DNA from: Pseudomonadota bacterium
GTDB lineage: Bacteria; Pseudomonadota; Alphaproteobacteria; Rhizobiales; Rhizobiaceae
DNA: 9,028 bases
Reading direction: 5' to 3'
NCBI GenBank assembly: GCA_023433855.1
Contig: JAEYTV010000411.1
Location: 1 to 9,028, forward strand
Of this stretch, positions 1 through 6,304 are shown piece by piece. Under the pieces are notes generated by a model that did not search any database, was not told the DNA's origin, and was given only the letters and a program-made list of their open reading frames with translations. Positions within the stretch are counted from its first letter, which is position 1. Each line of letters starts with the position of its first letter. The position numbers and the translations under genes were made by a program.

Positions 1-2
1 CA

Positions 3-326
3 CCCTGCCGCTTTTCCGACCCGGCCCGCTTCTCGCTTGCCCATGGTGGGAAAGACCGGCATCCGTTCCCGGTGCCAATCAAGGTATACGACGAGACCAT
101 CCGGGTGATGAAGTCGGCGGTCGGAAAGGCAAGGCTCGGACGTGACGAAGAAATGCAGGCGCTGAAGCGGCTTGACGACCAGGCGCGGCAGCTCGAACGT
201 TATGTCACCGGACCCGACCTGAAGGAGATCGTCGCGGGCGAGTTCCGTCAATCTCACGATTGGGGCGGCCGCAGCATCTTCGGCTGGGAGCCGTCGCATA
301 ATGACGGTCGGGTGAAAACCCGATAG
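3..326 (+). CDS. DUF763 family protein, C-terminal part (5' end outside window)
   Basis: The reading frame is open from the first complete codon at position 3 with no start signal, so the gene begins upstream and only about the last 107 residues are present. The visible part reads through HGGKDRHPFPVPIKVYDET, followed by a charged helical stretch (KSAVGKARLGRDEEMQALKR) and the closing region with GPDLKEIVAGEFRQSHDWGG and SIFGWE. I recognise this from memory as the C-terminal tail of DUF763 proteins, which are common in Rhizobiales and in some archaea. The molecular function of the family is not established to my knowledge; full-length members seem to carry a helix-hairpin-helix-like stretch upstream, but that part is not in the window. 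A GTG at 72 could be taken as a start, but conserved sequence extends upstream of it, so it is an internal valine codon. The gene ends 78 bases before the next likely start. Confidence 0.8.
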   Translation, partial: PCRFSDPARFSLAHGGKDRHPFPVPIKVYDETIRVMKSAVGKARLGRDEEMQALKRLDDQARQLERYVTGPDLKEIVAGEFRQSHDWGGRSIFGWEPSHNDGRVKTR

Positions 327-388
327 CGGTCGGTGCCCGCACGGGAACCTTACCCACTCATGGAACTTTACAATCTTCGTCCGCCAAC

Positions 389-396
389 GGAGGAAG
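389..396 (+). promoter_or_regulatory. Strong Shine-Dalgarno that sets the start of the 42-aa ORF
   Basis: GGAGGAAG lies 8 bases before the ATG at 405. The upstream in-frame candidates, GTG 333 and ATG 360, have no comparable ribosome binding site. This is the main reason to start the small ORF at 405. Confidence 0.6.
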
Positions 397-404
397 AGCA
401 GTTC

Positions 405-533
405 ATGACGCAGCCGGTGACGCCCTGGTATCTCGAAGCGGTCATCTACGGAATCGACTTCGAGAAGTTCGCTGTCCGGCTCAAGCTGCGTCCCTACCAG
501 CATGGCCGGCTCAGTTCGGAGGGCGAACGATGA
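405..533 (+). CDS. Small 42-residue protein of unknown function, coupled to the LLM oxidoreductase
   Basis: I do not recognise this protein. It begins MTQPVTPWYLEAVIYGIDF and continues with a basic segment (FAVRLKLRPYQHGR) and a short polar tail. The first half is aromatic and hydrophobic, the second half positively charged. There is no signal peptide, no cysteine and no clear membrane segment. The start at 405 is chosen for its strong ribosome binding site; the same frame is open from GTG 333 (66 residues) and ATG 360 (57 residues), so a longer product is possible. Its stop overlaps the ATG of the oxidoreductase gene as ATGA at 530-533, a sign of translational coupling, so the two are probably made together. 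It could be a partner of the enzyme, or a leader peptide whose main role is to feed ribosomes to the next gene. Codon use looks like its neighbours. Confidence 0.5.
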   Translation: MTQPVTPWYLEAVIYGIDFEKFAVRLKLRPYQHGRLSSEGER

Positions 534-1513
534 CGTGCATCGGTTACCATGCCTCGCATGAGCAGTTTTCACCCCGCGAGCTCGTCCAATACGTGCACGC
601 CGCAGAGGACGCCGGGTTTGCCTCGGTCATGTCGTCTGACCATCTGGCACCCTGGAGCAAGAGGCAGGGGGAATCCGGGTTTGTCTGGGCCTTTCTCGGT
701 GCCGCCATGCAGGCGACCCGTGAGATACCGTTCGGGCTGATCACCATCCCCTCCGGCTGGCGGTACCATCCCGTGATTACGGCACAGGCTGCTGCAACGA
801 TCGCCGAACTCTTCCCCGGCCGCTTTCCATGGATGGCGGTGGGCAGCGGGCAAGCGCTCAGCGAACATGTGGTCGGCGAGCGCTGGCCGTCAAAGCCGGA
901 GCGCAACGAACGGCTCAAAGCCGGCGCGGAGATCATCCGTTCCTTGTGGGCGGGAGAACTCGTCAGCCGCCACTCGCCCATCAAGGTGGACGAAGCCCGG
1001 CTTTACACCTTGCCGCCGGTCATCCCGAAGCTCGTGGCGGGAGCGCTGTCCCCAGAAACCGCTGCTTTTGTGGGGCGATGGGCGGACGCGTTGATCACCG
1101 TCAACCAGCCAATCGATAGCTTGAATAGGATCATCGAGGCATTCCGCAACGGGGGCGGCGACGGAAAGCCGATCTATCTTCAGGTGCATCTGTCGTTTGC
1201 TGCCACCCAGGAAGAGGCGCGCGCGAATGCTTTCGACCAGTGGCGTTCCAATGCCATGAGCGCTGCCGTTTCAGAGACGCTGCGATCGCCCGAAGAGTTC
1301 GATGCCGCGTCCGCCAAGGTTCGCCCGGAGGACATGGACGAGTATGTGCATATCTCCTGCGATCCTTCGCGCCACGTCGCATGGCTGCAGGACTATGCAG
1401 CCATGGGTTTCGAGGAGATCTACGTCCACAATGTAGGGCGCAACCAGCGCCAGTTCATCGATGTTTTCGGCAGCAAGGTGTTGCCTCTTCTGGCGGAACG
1501 GAGCCCCGCCTGA
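530..1513 (+). CDS. LLM-class FMN-dependent oxidoreductase, TIGR03885-like (non-F420 flavinoid oxidoreductase)
   Basis: This 327-residue protein has the luciferase-like monooxygenase TIM-barrel pattern: GYHASHEQFSPREL at the N-terminus, the SSDHLAPW segment (residues 35-42), the IPSGWRYHP segment (73-81), and the GRFPWMAVGSGQALSEH segment (97-113). In this superfamily such loops build the flavin and substrate pocket. The C-terminal stretch YVHNVGRNQRQFIDVFG (298-314) is typical of the subgroup that I recognise as TIGR03885, 'probable non-F420 flavinoid oxidoreductase', found in bacteria that do not make F420; such members likely use FMN. The physiological substrate is unknown. It is a soluble cytoplasmic enzyme of full family length. 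The start at 530 is supported by GGAGGG at 518-523 (6-base spacing) and by the ATGA overlap with the preceding small ORF. The next gene follows after 34 bases, so the three may form one transcript. Confidence 0.85.
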   Translation: MTCIGYHASHEQFSPRELVQYVHAAEDAGFASVMSSDHLAPWSKRQGESGFVWAFLGAAMQATREIPFGLITIPSGWRYHPVITAQAAATIAELFPGRFPWMAVGSGQALSEHVVGERWPSKPERNERLKAGAEIIRSLWAGELVSRHSPIKVDEARLYTLPPVIPKLVAGALSPETAAFVGRWADALITVNQPIDSLNRIIEAFRNGGGDGKPIYLQVHLSFAATQEEARANAFDQWRSNAMSAAVSETLRSPEEFDAASAKVRPEDMDEYVHISCDPSRHVAWLQDYAAMGFEEIYVHNVGRNQRQFIDVFGSKVLPLLAERSPA

Positions 1514-1547
1514 GCGGTTCCGAAGAAGCAAGCGGAAGGAGAACGTC

Positions 1548-1829
1548 ATGGAACGCAATGACGCAGAGTGTCTCGGCAACAGCCAGCCGAACATCCCCAA
1601 GAGCTCCGGCACCGGGGAGAAGACGAGCCAGAAACAGCCCAATCCCGTCACGGCGGAAATCAACGCCGCGCGCAAGGTGTGGGAAGCCGAGGGCCGGAAC
1701 AATCCGGCCGGGCGTGTCGCGGATGCCGGTGACGGAGGCCAGACCGTGCCCTACGAGATCGAGACGGAGGCGAATTCCGTTGCTCGCCAATCCGCAGGGC
1801 AATCCGATGCTGCGAAAGACATCGTCTAG
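1548..1829 (+). CDS. Hydrophilic, probably disordered 93-residue protein of unknown function
   Basis: I do not recognise this protein. It is 93 residues long and rich in Asn, Gln, Ser, Gly, Ala and Glu, with few hydrophobic or aromatic residues. The N-terminal part (MERNDAECLGNSQPNIPKSS) and the centre (GTGEKTSQKQPN) look unstructured. A short stretch around residues 38-50 (TAEINAARKVWEA) could form a helix, and a second conserved-looking patch is GGQTVPYEIETEA. There is no signal peptide or membrane segment. The frame is open back to 1461, but the ATG at 1548 has a good AGGAG-type ribosome binding site (AAGGAG near 1537-1542), whereas the upstream part overlaps the oxidoreductase gene, so the short form is preferred. 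The TAG stop at 1827-1829 sits inside the stem of the hairpin at 1823-1843. Composition suggests a soluble cytoplasmic stress-type or accessory protein, but this is only a guess. Confidence 0.6.
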   Translation: MERNDAECLGNSQPNIPKSSGTGEKTSQKQPNPVTAEINAARKVWEAEGRNNPAGRVADAGDGGQTVPYEIETEANSVARQSAGQSDAAKDIV

Positions 1830-1843
1830 AGACGCTCTAGACG
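1823..1843. terminator. Perfect hairpin between convergent genes, probable bidirectional terminator or RNA end
   Basis: The arms CGTCTAGAG (1823-1831) and CTCTAGACG (1835-1843) are perfect reverse complements around a 3-base loop, ACG. The stop codon of the plus-strand gene (TAG, 1827-1829) lies in the left arm and the stop codon of the minus-strand gene (TAG read from 1839 to 1837) lies in the right arm. The two genes are separated by only 7 bases. A stem at this place fits a bidirectional transcript end or 3' stabiliser, but neither side has a T-run, so it is not a textbook Rho-independent terminator. Confidence 0.55.
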
Positions 1844-3450
1844 GATGCTCCGGAAGTCCCTGTCTGGTGAATCTCGATGAGGGCAGGTCCCTCCAGCTCT
1901 CGAAACCGGACAAGCGCGGCCGGCAACTCGCGCATGTCCGACAATCGGATAGCCGGCAAGCCAAACGCGTCGGCGATCTTCAGGAAATCCGGGGCGGATG
2001 GTTTCACCCCTTCCGGCCTGATGCCATTATCATCCATGTAAGTCTCGATTTCCTGGTAGCCGTCATTGTTCCAAACGACGAAGATGACATTCGCGTTGGC
2101 ATCTTTGGCCGAGCCGATCTCAGCCAGGGTGAATTGCAGCCCGCCGTCACCGACGAGACAAACCACCGGACTGGCGGGCTCGGCAATTGCGGCGCCGATC
2201 GCTGCGGGCGGAGCATAGCCCAAGGCGCCGTAGCCCGTCGCGGCATTGAACCAGCCGTGTGGGCGGCCGGCTTCGTAGAACAGGTTGCCGGCATAAACGA
2301 GCTGGGTTGAGTCGCCCACGATGATCGCGCCCGGCAGCGTGTCCCGGACTGTCTCCAGGATGGCGATCTCGAGCTGCATCTTCGGGGTGAGCCCGGCCCA
2401 TGCCGCTGCACGTGCCGCTTCGGCCCGCTCGCTTCCGGACGCCTGTCCGATGCCTTCCCCGATGGCTTGCAGAAGATCGGCTGCGGCGTTCTCGGCAGAC
2501 GACAGGATAGAGACCGCAACCCGTGGCCCCCGAGCGAGTTGCCGGGGATCGATATCGATGCGAATGAGGTTGTGGATGACGGGAAAACCGTTGTCGACAT
2601 ACATGTCGTAGTCGGTCTGGCCCATCTGGGTTCCGAAGGCCAGCACCAGATCTGCCTCGGCGATCAGCTTGCGAACTGCCCACAGACTGGGGCTCGCCGG
2701 CACCGAAAGCGGATGGCTTGCGAACGCCCCGCGGGCATTTGTGGTCGTCACCAGCGGCGCGTCGATCCGCTCGGCAAGTTTCAGGATGTCCTTGGCCGCC
2801 GCGACAGCGCCGCCACCCACCAGGATGACCGGCTTCTTTGCGTCAAGACATCGGGCCGCCGCCTGGCGGATCGCACCCGCCTCGGCGCGAGGGCGTGCCG
2901 GGAGGGGGGCATGCAGGAGCGGCGGCGGCATGCGCGCAGCCATCACGTCGGTCGGAATCTCGATATGCACGGGGCCCGGTCGCCCGGAGCCGAGCACCGA
3001 AAAGGCGCGGGCAATCACGTCGGGCAGGTCCGCCGGATCGTGCAGCGTGTGCGACATCAGTGCCAGAGGCGCGATCATCGCCCTCTGGTCCGGCAGTTCG
3101 TGCAGCCGGCCACGTCCATGTCCGAGCGTCGAGCGCGCATTGACGCCGGAGATCACCAGCATCGGGACCGAATCCTGATAGGCCTGGGCCATCGGCGTGA
3201 TGATGTTCGTCAACCCCGGGCCGGTGATCACCAGACAGACGCCCGGTTTCCCGCTGACCCGCGCATATCCGTCCGCCATGAAGCCAGCGCCCTGCTCATG
3301 GCGGGGCGTGACGTGGCGTATCCCGGATGCAGCTAGGCCGCGGTAGAGTTCGGCGGTGTGAACACCCGGTATCCCGAAGACGACATCCACGCCGTTTGCT
3401 TCCAGAAGATCGATCAGCGTTTCGCCGACAGTCCTCAGGGTGTCGTTCAT
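1837..3450 (-). CDS. aruI: ThDP-dependent 2-oxo acid decarboxylase, AruI-like (5-guanidino-2-oxopentanoate decarboxylase)
   Basis: This 537-residue protein has the full acetolactate synthase-type fold: the N-terminal pyrimidine-binding domain (about 1-175) with the catalytic glutamate E52 in RHEQGAGFMADGYAR, a central domain (about 190-330) with VGGGAVAAAK, and the C-terminal diphosphate-binding domain with the ThDP/Mg motif GDG at 434-436 followed by NND at 461-463. The N-terminal run FGIPGVHTAELYRGL and the HGRGRLHELPDQRAM segment (111-125) match, from memory, AruI of Pseudomonas aeruginosa, which decarboxylates 2-ketoarginine to 4-guanidinobutyraldehyde in the arginine transaminase pathway. 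It is cytoplasmic and normally oligomeric. Its ATG overlaps the stop of the aminotransferase gene (ATGA, 3447-3450), with GGAAGG upstream, so the two proteins are probably made together and the aminotransferase would supply the 2-oxo acid. The symbol rests on family resemblance plus context; another guanidino- or ureido-2-oxo acid is possible as substrate. Confidence 0.8.
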   Translation of the reverse strand: MNDTLRTVGETLIDLLEANGVDVVFGIPGVHTAELYRGLAASGIRHVTPRHEQGAGFMADGYARVSGKPGVCLVITGPGLTNIITPMAQAYQDSVPMLVISGVNARSTLGHGRGRLHELPDQRAMIAPLALMSHTLHDPADLPDVIARAFSVLGSGRPGPVHIEIPTDVMAARMPPPLLHAPLPARPRAEAGAIRQAAARCLDAKKPVILVGGGAVAAAKDILKLAERIDAPLVTTTNARGAFASHPLSVPASPSLWAVRKLIAEADLVLAFGTQMGQTDYDMYVDNGFPVIHNLIRIDIDPRQLARGPRVAVSILSSAENAAADLLQAIGEGIGQASGSERAEAARAAAWAGLTPKMQLEIAILETVRDTLPGAIIVGDSTQLVYAGNLFYEAGRPHGWFNAATGYGALGYAPPAAIGAAIAEPASPVVCLVGDGGLQFTLAEIGSAKDANANVIFVVWNNDGYQEIETYMDDNGIRPEGVKPSAPDFLKIADAFGLPAIRLSDMRELPAALVRFRELEGPALIEIHQTGTSGASV

Positions 3451-4640
3451 GCCCGCTTTTCCTTCCGGGCAACCAGCCGATGGGCAAGTTCGGCGACACG
3501 TGCCATGGCGGTTGCAAGGAGGTCCTCGGGAACGGTCAGGGAGATGCGCAGGAAACCGGCAGCCTGGTGGCCGAAGGAACTGCCCGGCATGACTGCAACC
3601 TTCTCCTGGTGCAGCAGTTCCCAGGCAAACTCCTCGCCGCTTAACCCGGTCGCGGTTACATGGAGCAGGATGTACTTGCCGCCTTCCGGGGCCATCGGCT
3701 TGACCAGATTGCTTCCTGCAAAGGCCTTCTCCACTGCCTCAGCCCGGCGACGGTAATTTTCGCGCATCACGTCTGCAGTGTCGAAATGCCGGGAGAGCGC
3801 CATGGCGGTCATGTCTGAAATGAAGGGCTGGACACCGAACAGCATGGTTTCCGAAACCGGGAGCAGCTTCTCGCAGAACTCTTCCGGTCCAGCGGCCCAG
3901 CCGCTACGGAAGCCGGGGGCTGCGTGAGACTTGGAGATGGAGGAAACCACGATGGTCCGATCGGCCAATTCCGGAACGTCGAACGGTGAGGCAAATGCCG
4001 TGCCCTGGAAGATCAACTGCTCATAGACCTCGTCGCAGACGATCCAAAGATCGTGCCTACGGCAAACCTCGCCAATCGCCGCGATCTCAGGCGCTGTCAG
4101 TACGGCACCAGTCGGATTATGCGGGGTGTTCAGCAGCAGGACCCGGGCTTCCGGCGTGACGGCGCGCTCAAGGTCTTCGGCCTGTAGATGGAACTTCTTC
4201 TCCGGGCGCAGCGGCACGGGGATGGCATGCGCGCCGGTCGAGGCGATGACCCCCTCGTAGGTCGCGTAAAGGGGATCTCCGACGAGTACGCCGTCGCCTG
4301 CTTCGACCAAGCCGGTCATCACCGCATACAATGCTGTCTGGGTGCCAGGAAAGCAGAGGAAGTTCCGTTCCGTCACGCCAGCGCGGCGGCTCGAATATTT
4401 CTCCACCAGCGCCTGCAGGACCCGCGGTTCCCCGCGACCGTTTGAATAGCGGGTGCGGCCCGCATGCATGGCGCGGGAAGCTTCTTCCAAAAGCGCCGGA
4501 TCGGGAGGTACGTCCGGTTCCCCGATGGTCAACTCGATGATCTCGTCGCCGGCTGCCTTCATCCGGCGAGCTGCCAAGTGAAGGGCCCAACGCCCCGAGC
4601 CGAGGTGGGCAAGGCGGTCGGTGATCGAAGCATAACGCAT
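3447..4640 (-). CDS. PLP-dependent class I/II aminotransferase (AruH-like, likely arginine or related amino acid)
   Basis: This 397-residue fold-type I aminotransferase has the complete active site: NTPHNPTG (171-178, N175 near the cofactor ring), CDEVY (202-206, D203 pairs with the pyridine nitrogen), SSISKSHA (233-240, K237 forms the Schiff base), GFRSGW (243-248, R245 to the phosphate) and FLRIS (363-367, R365 for the substrate carboxylate). The first residues (MRYASITDRLAHLGSGRWALH) and the SKSHA box resemble arginine:pyruvate transaminase AruH, but also other broad aminotransferases, so the substrate is inferred mainly from the downstream AruI-like gene. The expected reaction is arginine, or a derivative, plus an acceptor such as pyruvate to the 2-oxo acid. 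The start at 4640 has AAAGGA 8 bases upstream. It lies 15 bases after the regulator gene and overlaps the decarboxylase gene by ATGA. It is a cytoplasmic protein of normal length. Confidence 0.8.
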   Translation of the reverse strand: MRYASITDRLAHLGSGRWALHLAARRMKAAGDEIIELTIGEPDVPPDPALLEEASRAMHAGRTRYSNGRGEPRVLQALVEKYSSRRAGVTERNFLCFPGTQTALYAVMTGLVEAGDGVLVGDPLYATYEGVIASTGAHAIPVPLRPEKKFHLQAEDLERAVTPEARVLLLNTPHNPTGAVLTAPEIAAIGEVCRRHDLWIVCDEVYEQLIFQGTAFASPFDVPELADRTIVVSSISKSHAAPGFRSGWAAGPEEFCEKLLPVSETMLFGVQPFISDMTAMALSRHFDTADVMRENYRRRAEAVEKAFAGSNLVKPMAPEGGKYILLHVTATGLSGEEFAWELLHQEKVAVMPGSSFGHQAAGFLRISLTVPEDLLATAMARVAELAHRLVARKEKRA

Positions 4641-4655
4641 CGGTGTGTCCTTTTG

Positions 4656-5303
4656 TTATCGTTCTTCGGCGGAAAGTTCGCCGGGCGGGAGGCGCAACAG
4701 CGCTTCCACGGAGGTCAAGGCATAAATGGCGAGTTCCCTATCCGCAAACATGTCTGCGGCCAAGGTGCCTTCCAGCCAAAGTCCGTCCACCAAGGCATTT
4801 AGGGAGACAGCCAGACGACGGCATTCGCGCGCCTCGACGATACGCCCCTCTTCCTGAAAATAGGCCAGCAGCAGCGTCTCCAGGGACTCGAGGAACGCCA
4901 GGTAGTTTTCACGGTGAATGGCGGCGAAGCTCGGATCAACCTGGATATGACTGATGAAGGCGGCCCATAGCGACAGAGTGCGCGGATCGGTGACGGGCGG
5001 CGTTACATTGGCGACGATGAAACGACGCAAGCGCGCCTTTGCCGTTTCGCCCTCGATTGCAGCCGCTATCGCGGTTTCCGTCATGCCATTCATCACCTTG
5101 CGGTAAGCGGCATGCAGCATCTGGTCTTTGCTGGCGAAATAGTGCCGGATCAGGCCGCCGGTTACCCCAGCCCGCGTCGCGATCTGGCGGACTGTCGCCC
5201 CCTGGATCCCGAGTTCGGCAATACAGTCGAGGGTAGCAGCGATGAGATCCTCCCGCCGTTCGGTCTCGCTCGCCCGGTGGTAGGTCCGGCGGGCCACCCT
5301 CAT
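4656..5303 (-). CDS. TetR-family transcriptional regulator, BetI-type
   Basis: With the ATG at 5303 the protein has 215 residues. The N-terminal DNA-binding domain covers about residues 15-60: an opening helix (RREDLIAATLDCIAELG) and a helix-turn-helix TVRQIATRAGVTGGLIRHYF followed by ASKDQML, the classic TetR signature. The C-terminal domain contains SLWAAFISH (111-119) and LVDGLWLEG (171-179), which are typical of the BetI-like group with a small-molecule pocket. It is most likely a repressor of its own operon and of the divergent importer genes, released by a pathway compound; this is inferred from position. The gene is embedded as second gene of the operon, overlapping the upstream enzyme gene by ATGA (5300-5303). 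An in-frame extension to 5348 lies wholly inside the upstream gene and adds nothing like a TetR start. A GTG at 5297 (213 residues) is a serious alternative start. Confidence 0.82.
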   Translation of the reverse strand: MRVARRTYHRASETERREDLIAATLDCIAELGIQGATVRQIATRAGVTGGLIRHYFASKDQMLHAAYRKVMNGMTETAIAAAIEGETAKARLRRFIVANVTPPVTDPRTLSLWAAFISHIQVDPSFAAIHRENYLAFLESLETLLLAYFQEEGRIVEARECRRLAVSLNALVDGLWLEGTLAADMFADRELAIYALTSVEALLRLPPGELSAEER

Positions 5304-6172
5304 CTCCTGAGGATGGGGCGCGTGAGGCAGGTCGGTCCCCCCTCGCATGCAATGCAGAGCGCATCGGCCTCGAACGTCTCAACGACGCAGCCTTGCGCCT
5401 CCATCGCTTTCCTGGTCTCGGGGAAACCATCGATCATGATGACATGGCCGGGGGCGGTCGGCAGAACGTTGAGGTTCAAGCCATTGCTGGCGGCGAACTC
5501 CGATTCCGGTGCGTGGATCAGGGCGTAGCCATGCTCCTTCAACATCAGGTAAAAGGCGGCGGGCATCAGCGGTGCATGCACGAGCGCCAGGTTCTCCGCC
5601 AGCGGACTGATAACCGACATCAGATGCAGGCAGGCCTCTATCCCCTGCCAGAGCGGCAGGTCATAGGAGAGAACCGTCACGTCGAGCGGCCTCAGGATGG
5701 TTTTCAACTGGTCGATTCCCGCCTGGTTGGTCCGCACGCCCCTGCCCACGGCCAAGGTATGCCGGTCCACCCAGACGCAATCGCCGCCTTCGACAGTTCC
5801 GGGGGCCGCGATGCGGCCGAGGATCGGAATGCCGGCTTTGATATAGGCCTTGTCGTGCAAATCCGGCTCCAACCCCCGCAACGCCTTTCCCATGCGCAGC
5901 AGCAAGGCTCCGCGATCGGTCATCAGCGATGGGTCGTGGGTAAACATCGCATCGGCATGACCGCCGCCGTCCTCCTCGAGCCAGAGGATTTCCGCCCCTG
6001 AGCGTTCAACCAGCCGGGTGAACGCAGCGTGCTGGCGAATCGCCTTTTCGGCGTCGAAGGTCGGGCCGTAATGCCATTTTCCGGGATCGGCGTTTCTCAA
6101 GCTGTCGCCGGGGCGATGCATCAGAACACGCCGCAAGGGTGTCGACATGGCTTGTGCGCCGTAGGCGTTCAT
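5300..6172 (-). CDS. Amidinotransferase / arginine deiminase-fold hydrolase (DDAH family)
   Basis: This 290-residue protein belongs to the guanidine-modifying superfamily (arginine deiminase, dimethylarginine dimethylaminohydrolase, amidinotransferases). The expected catalytic set is present in order: D80 in FTHDP, E128 in APGTVEGGD (123-131), H183 in CLHLMS (181-186) and the nucleophile C282 in GGPTC (278-282). Length and the APGTVE.GD element fit DDAH better than the longer arginine deiminases of about 400 residues. These enzymes form a covalent thiouronium adduct on the cysteine and release ammonia or an alkylamine, for instance methylarginine to citrulline plus (di)methylamine. The true substrate is not readable from sequence; free arginine, N-methylarginine or another guanidino compound are options. 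C-terminal cysteines C273 and C276 add a CIAC motif next to the active site. The first ATG (6172) has AAGGGG upstream at good spacing and the gene follows the promoter at 6225-6252, so it leads the operon. Its stop overlaps the regulator start. Confidence 0.82.
   Translation of the reverse strand: MNAYGAQAMSTPLRRVLMHRPGDSLRNADPGKWHYGPTFDAEKAIRQHAAFTRLVERSGAEILWLEEDGGGHADAMFTHDPSLMTDRGALLLRMGKALRGLEPDLHDKAYIKAGIPILGRIAAPGTVEGGDCVWVDRHTLAVGRGVRTNQAGIDQLKTILRPLDVTVLSYDLPLWQGIEACLHLMSVISPLAENLALVHAPLMPAAFYLMLKEHGYALIHAPESEFAASNGLNLNVLPTAPGHVIMIDGFPETRKAMEAQGCVVETFEADALCIACEGGPTCLTRPILRR
5304..5308 (-). promoter_or_regulatory. Shine-Dalgarno that touches the regulator's ATG; points to a GTG start at 5297
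   Basis: On the minus strand AGGAG (5308 to 5304) is directly followed by ATG (5303-5301), which is too close for normal initiation. The GTG at 5297-5295, two codons later in the same frame, has an ideal 6-base spacing. Either the GTG is the true start, or the ATG is used by re-initiation of ribosomes that have just stopped at the overlapping TGA. Confidence 0.45.
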
Positions 6173-6193
6173 TGAAGCCCCTTATATCAGCTG

Positions 6194-6209
6194 AATGCAA
6201 CCAAGCATT
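6194..6209. promoter_or_regulatory. Inverted repeat AATGC-N6-GCATT downstream of the minus -10 box, operator candidate
   Basis: The arms AATGC (6194-6198) and GCATT (6205-6209) flank AACCAA. The span of 16 bases and the place just after the start of transcription are usual for TetR-family operators. It directly abuts an 8-base perfect palindrome TCAGCTGA at 6187-6194. In RNA it could also form a weak leader hairpin. Confidence 0.3.
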
Positions 6210-6224
6210 TTTCGGATGTTCGTT

Positions 6225-6252
6225 ATTATACGGTTGAATAATTCAGGCACAA
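6225..6252 (-). promoter_or_regulatory. Probable sigma-70 promoter of the minus-strand catabolic operon
   Basis: Read on the minus strand, a perfect TATAAT (-10) lies at 6230-6225, and 16 bases upstream is TTGTGC (6252-6247), a weak -35 that keeps TTG. Transcription would start near 6218 and leave a leader of about 45 bases before the ATG at 6172. The -35 box overlaps the palindrome at 6247-6256, which suggests regulation. Confidence 0.5.
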
Positions 6253-6256
6253 GTGC
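6247..6256. promoter_or_regulatory. Palindrome GCACAAGTGC overlapping the -35 box, operator candidate
   Basis: GCAC and GTGC are reverse complements separated by AA. The site covers the -35 box of the minus-strand promoter, where a bound dimer would block RNA polymerase. The arms are only 4 bases, so chance is possible. Confidence 0.25.
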
Positions 6257-6298
6257 AAGACTCTATCCACAAGGCCGCGTCACCAGCGCCGCGCGCTC

Positions 6299-6304
6299 TA
6301 TAAA
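6299..6304 (+). promoter_or_regulatory. Possible -10 box for the importer operon
   Basis: TATAAA at 6299-6304 resembles a sigma-70 -10 element and would start transcription about 60 bases before the ATPase gene. No convincing -35 box is found 15-18 bases upstream, so the promoter may be weak, activated or use another sigma factor. Confidence 0.25.

Noticed and set aside
1240..2310. Long plus-strand open frame of 356 codons across the convergent junction
   Set aside because: It overlaps the oxidoreductase, the small gene and the decarboxylase, all with clear families or start signals, and its translation is Arg/Pro/Ser-rich with no family. It is a GC-rich shadow frame.
2467..3336. Plus-strand open frame of 289 codons opposite the decarboxylase gene
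   Set aside because: Composition rich in Arg, His and Gly with no recognisable motif; lies wholly antisense to a gene with complete ThDP motifs.
1837..3450. Biosynthetic acetolactate synthase large subunit (ilvB/ilvG)
   Set aside because: The fold is shared, but the FGIPGVHTAELYRGL and HGRGRLHELPDQ segments fit the AruI group, there is no small-subunit gene, and the aminotransferase neighbour points to a catabolic 2-oxo acid.
5304..5348. N-terminal extension of the TetR protein to the ATG at 5348
   Set aside because: The extra 15 residues are encoded inside the DDAH-like gene, lack TetR similarity and have no need when the ATG/GTG near 5300 sits beside a ribosome binding site.
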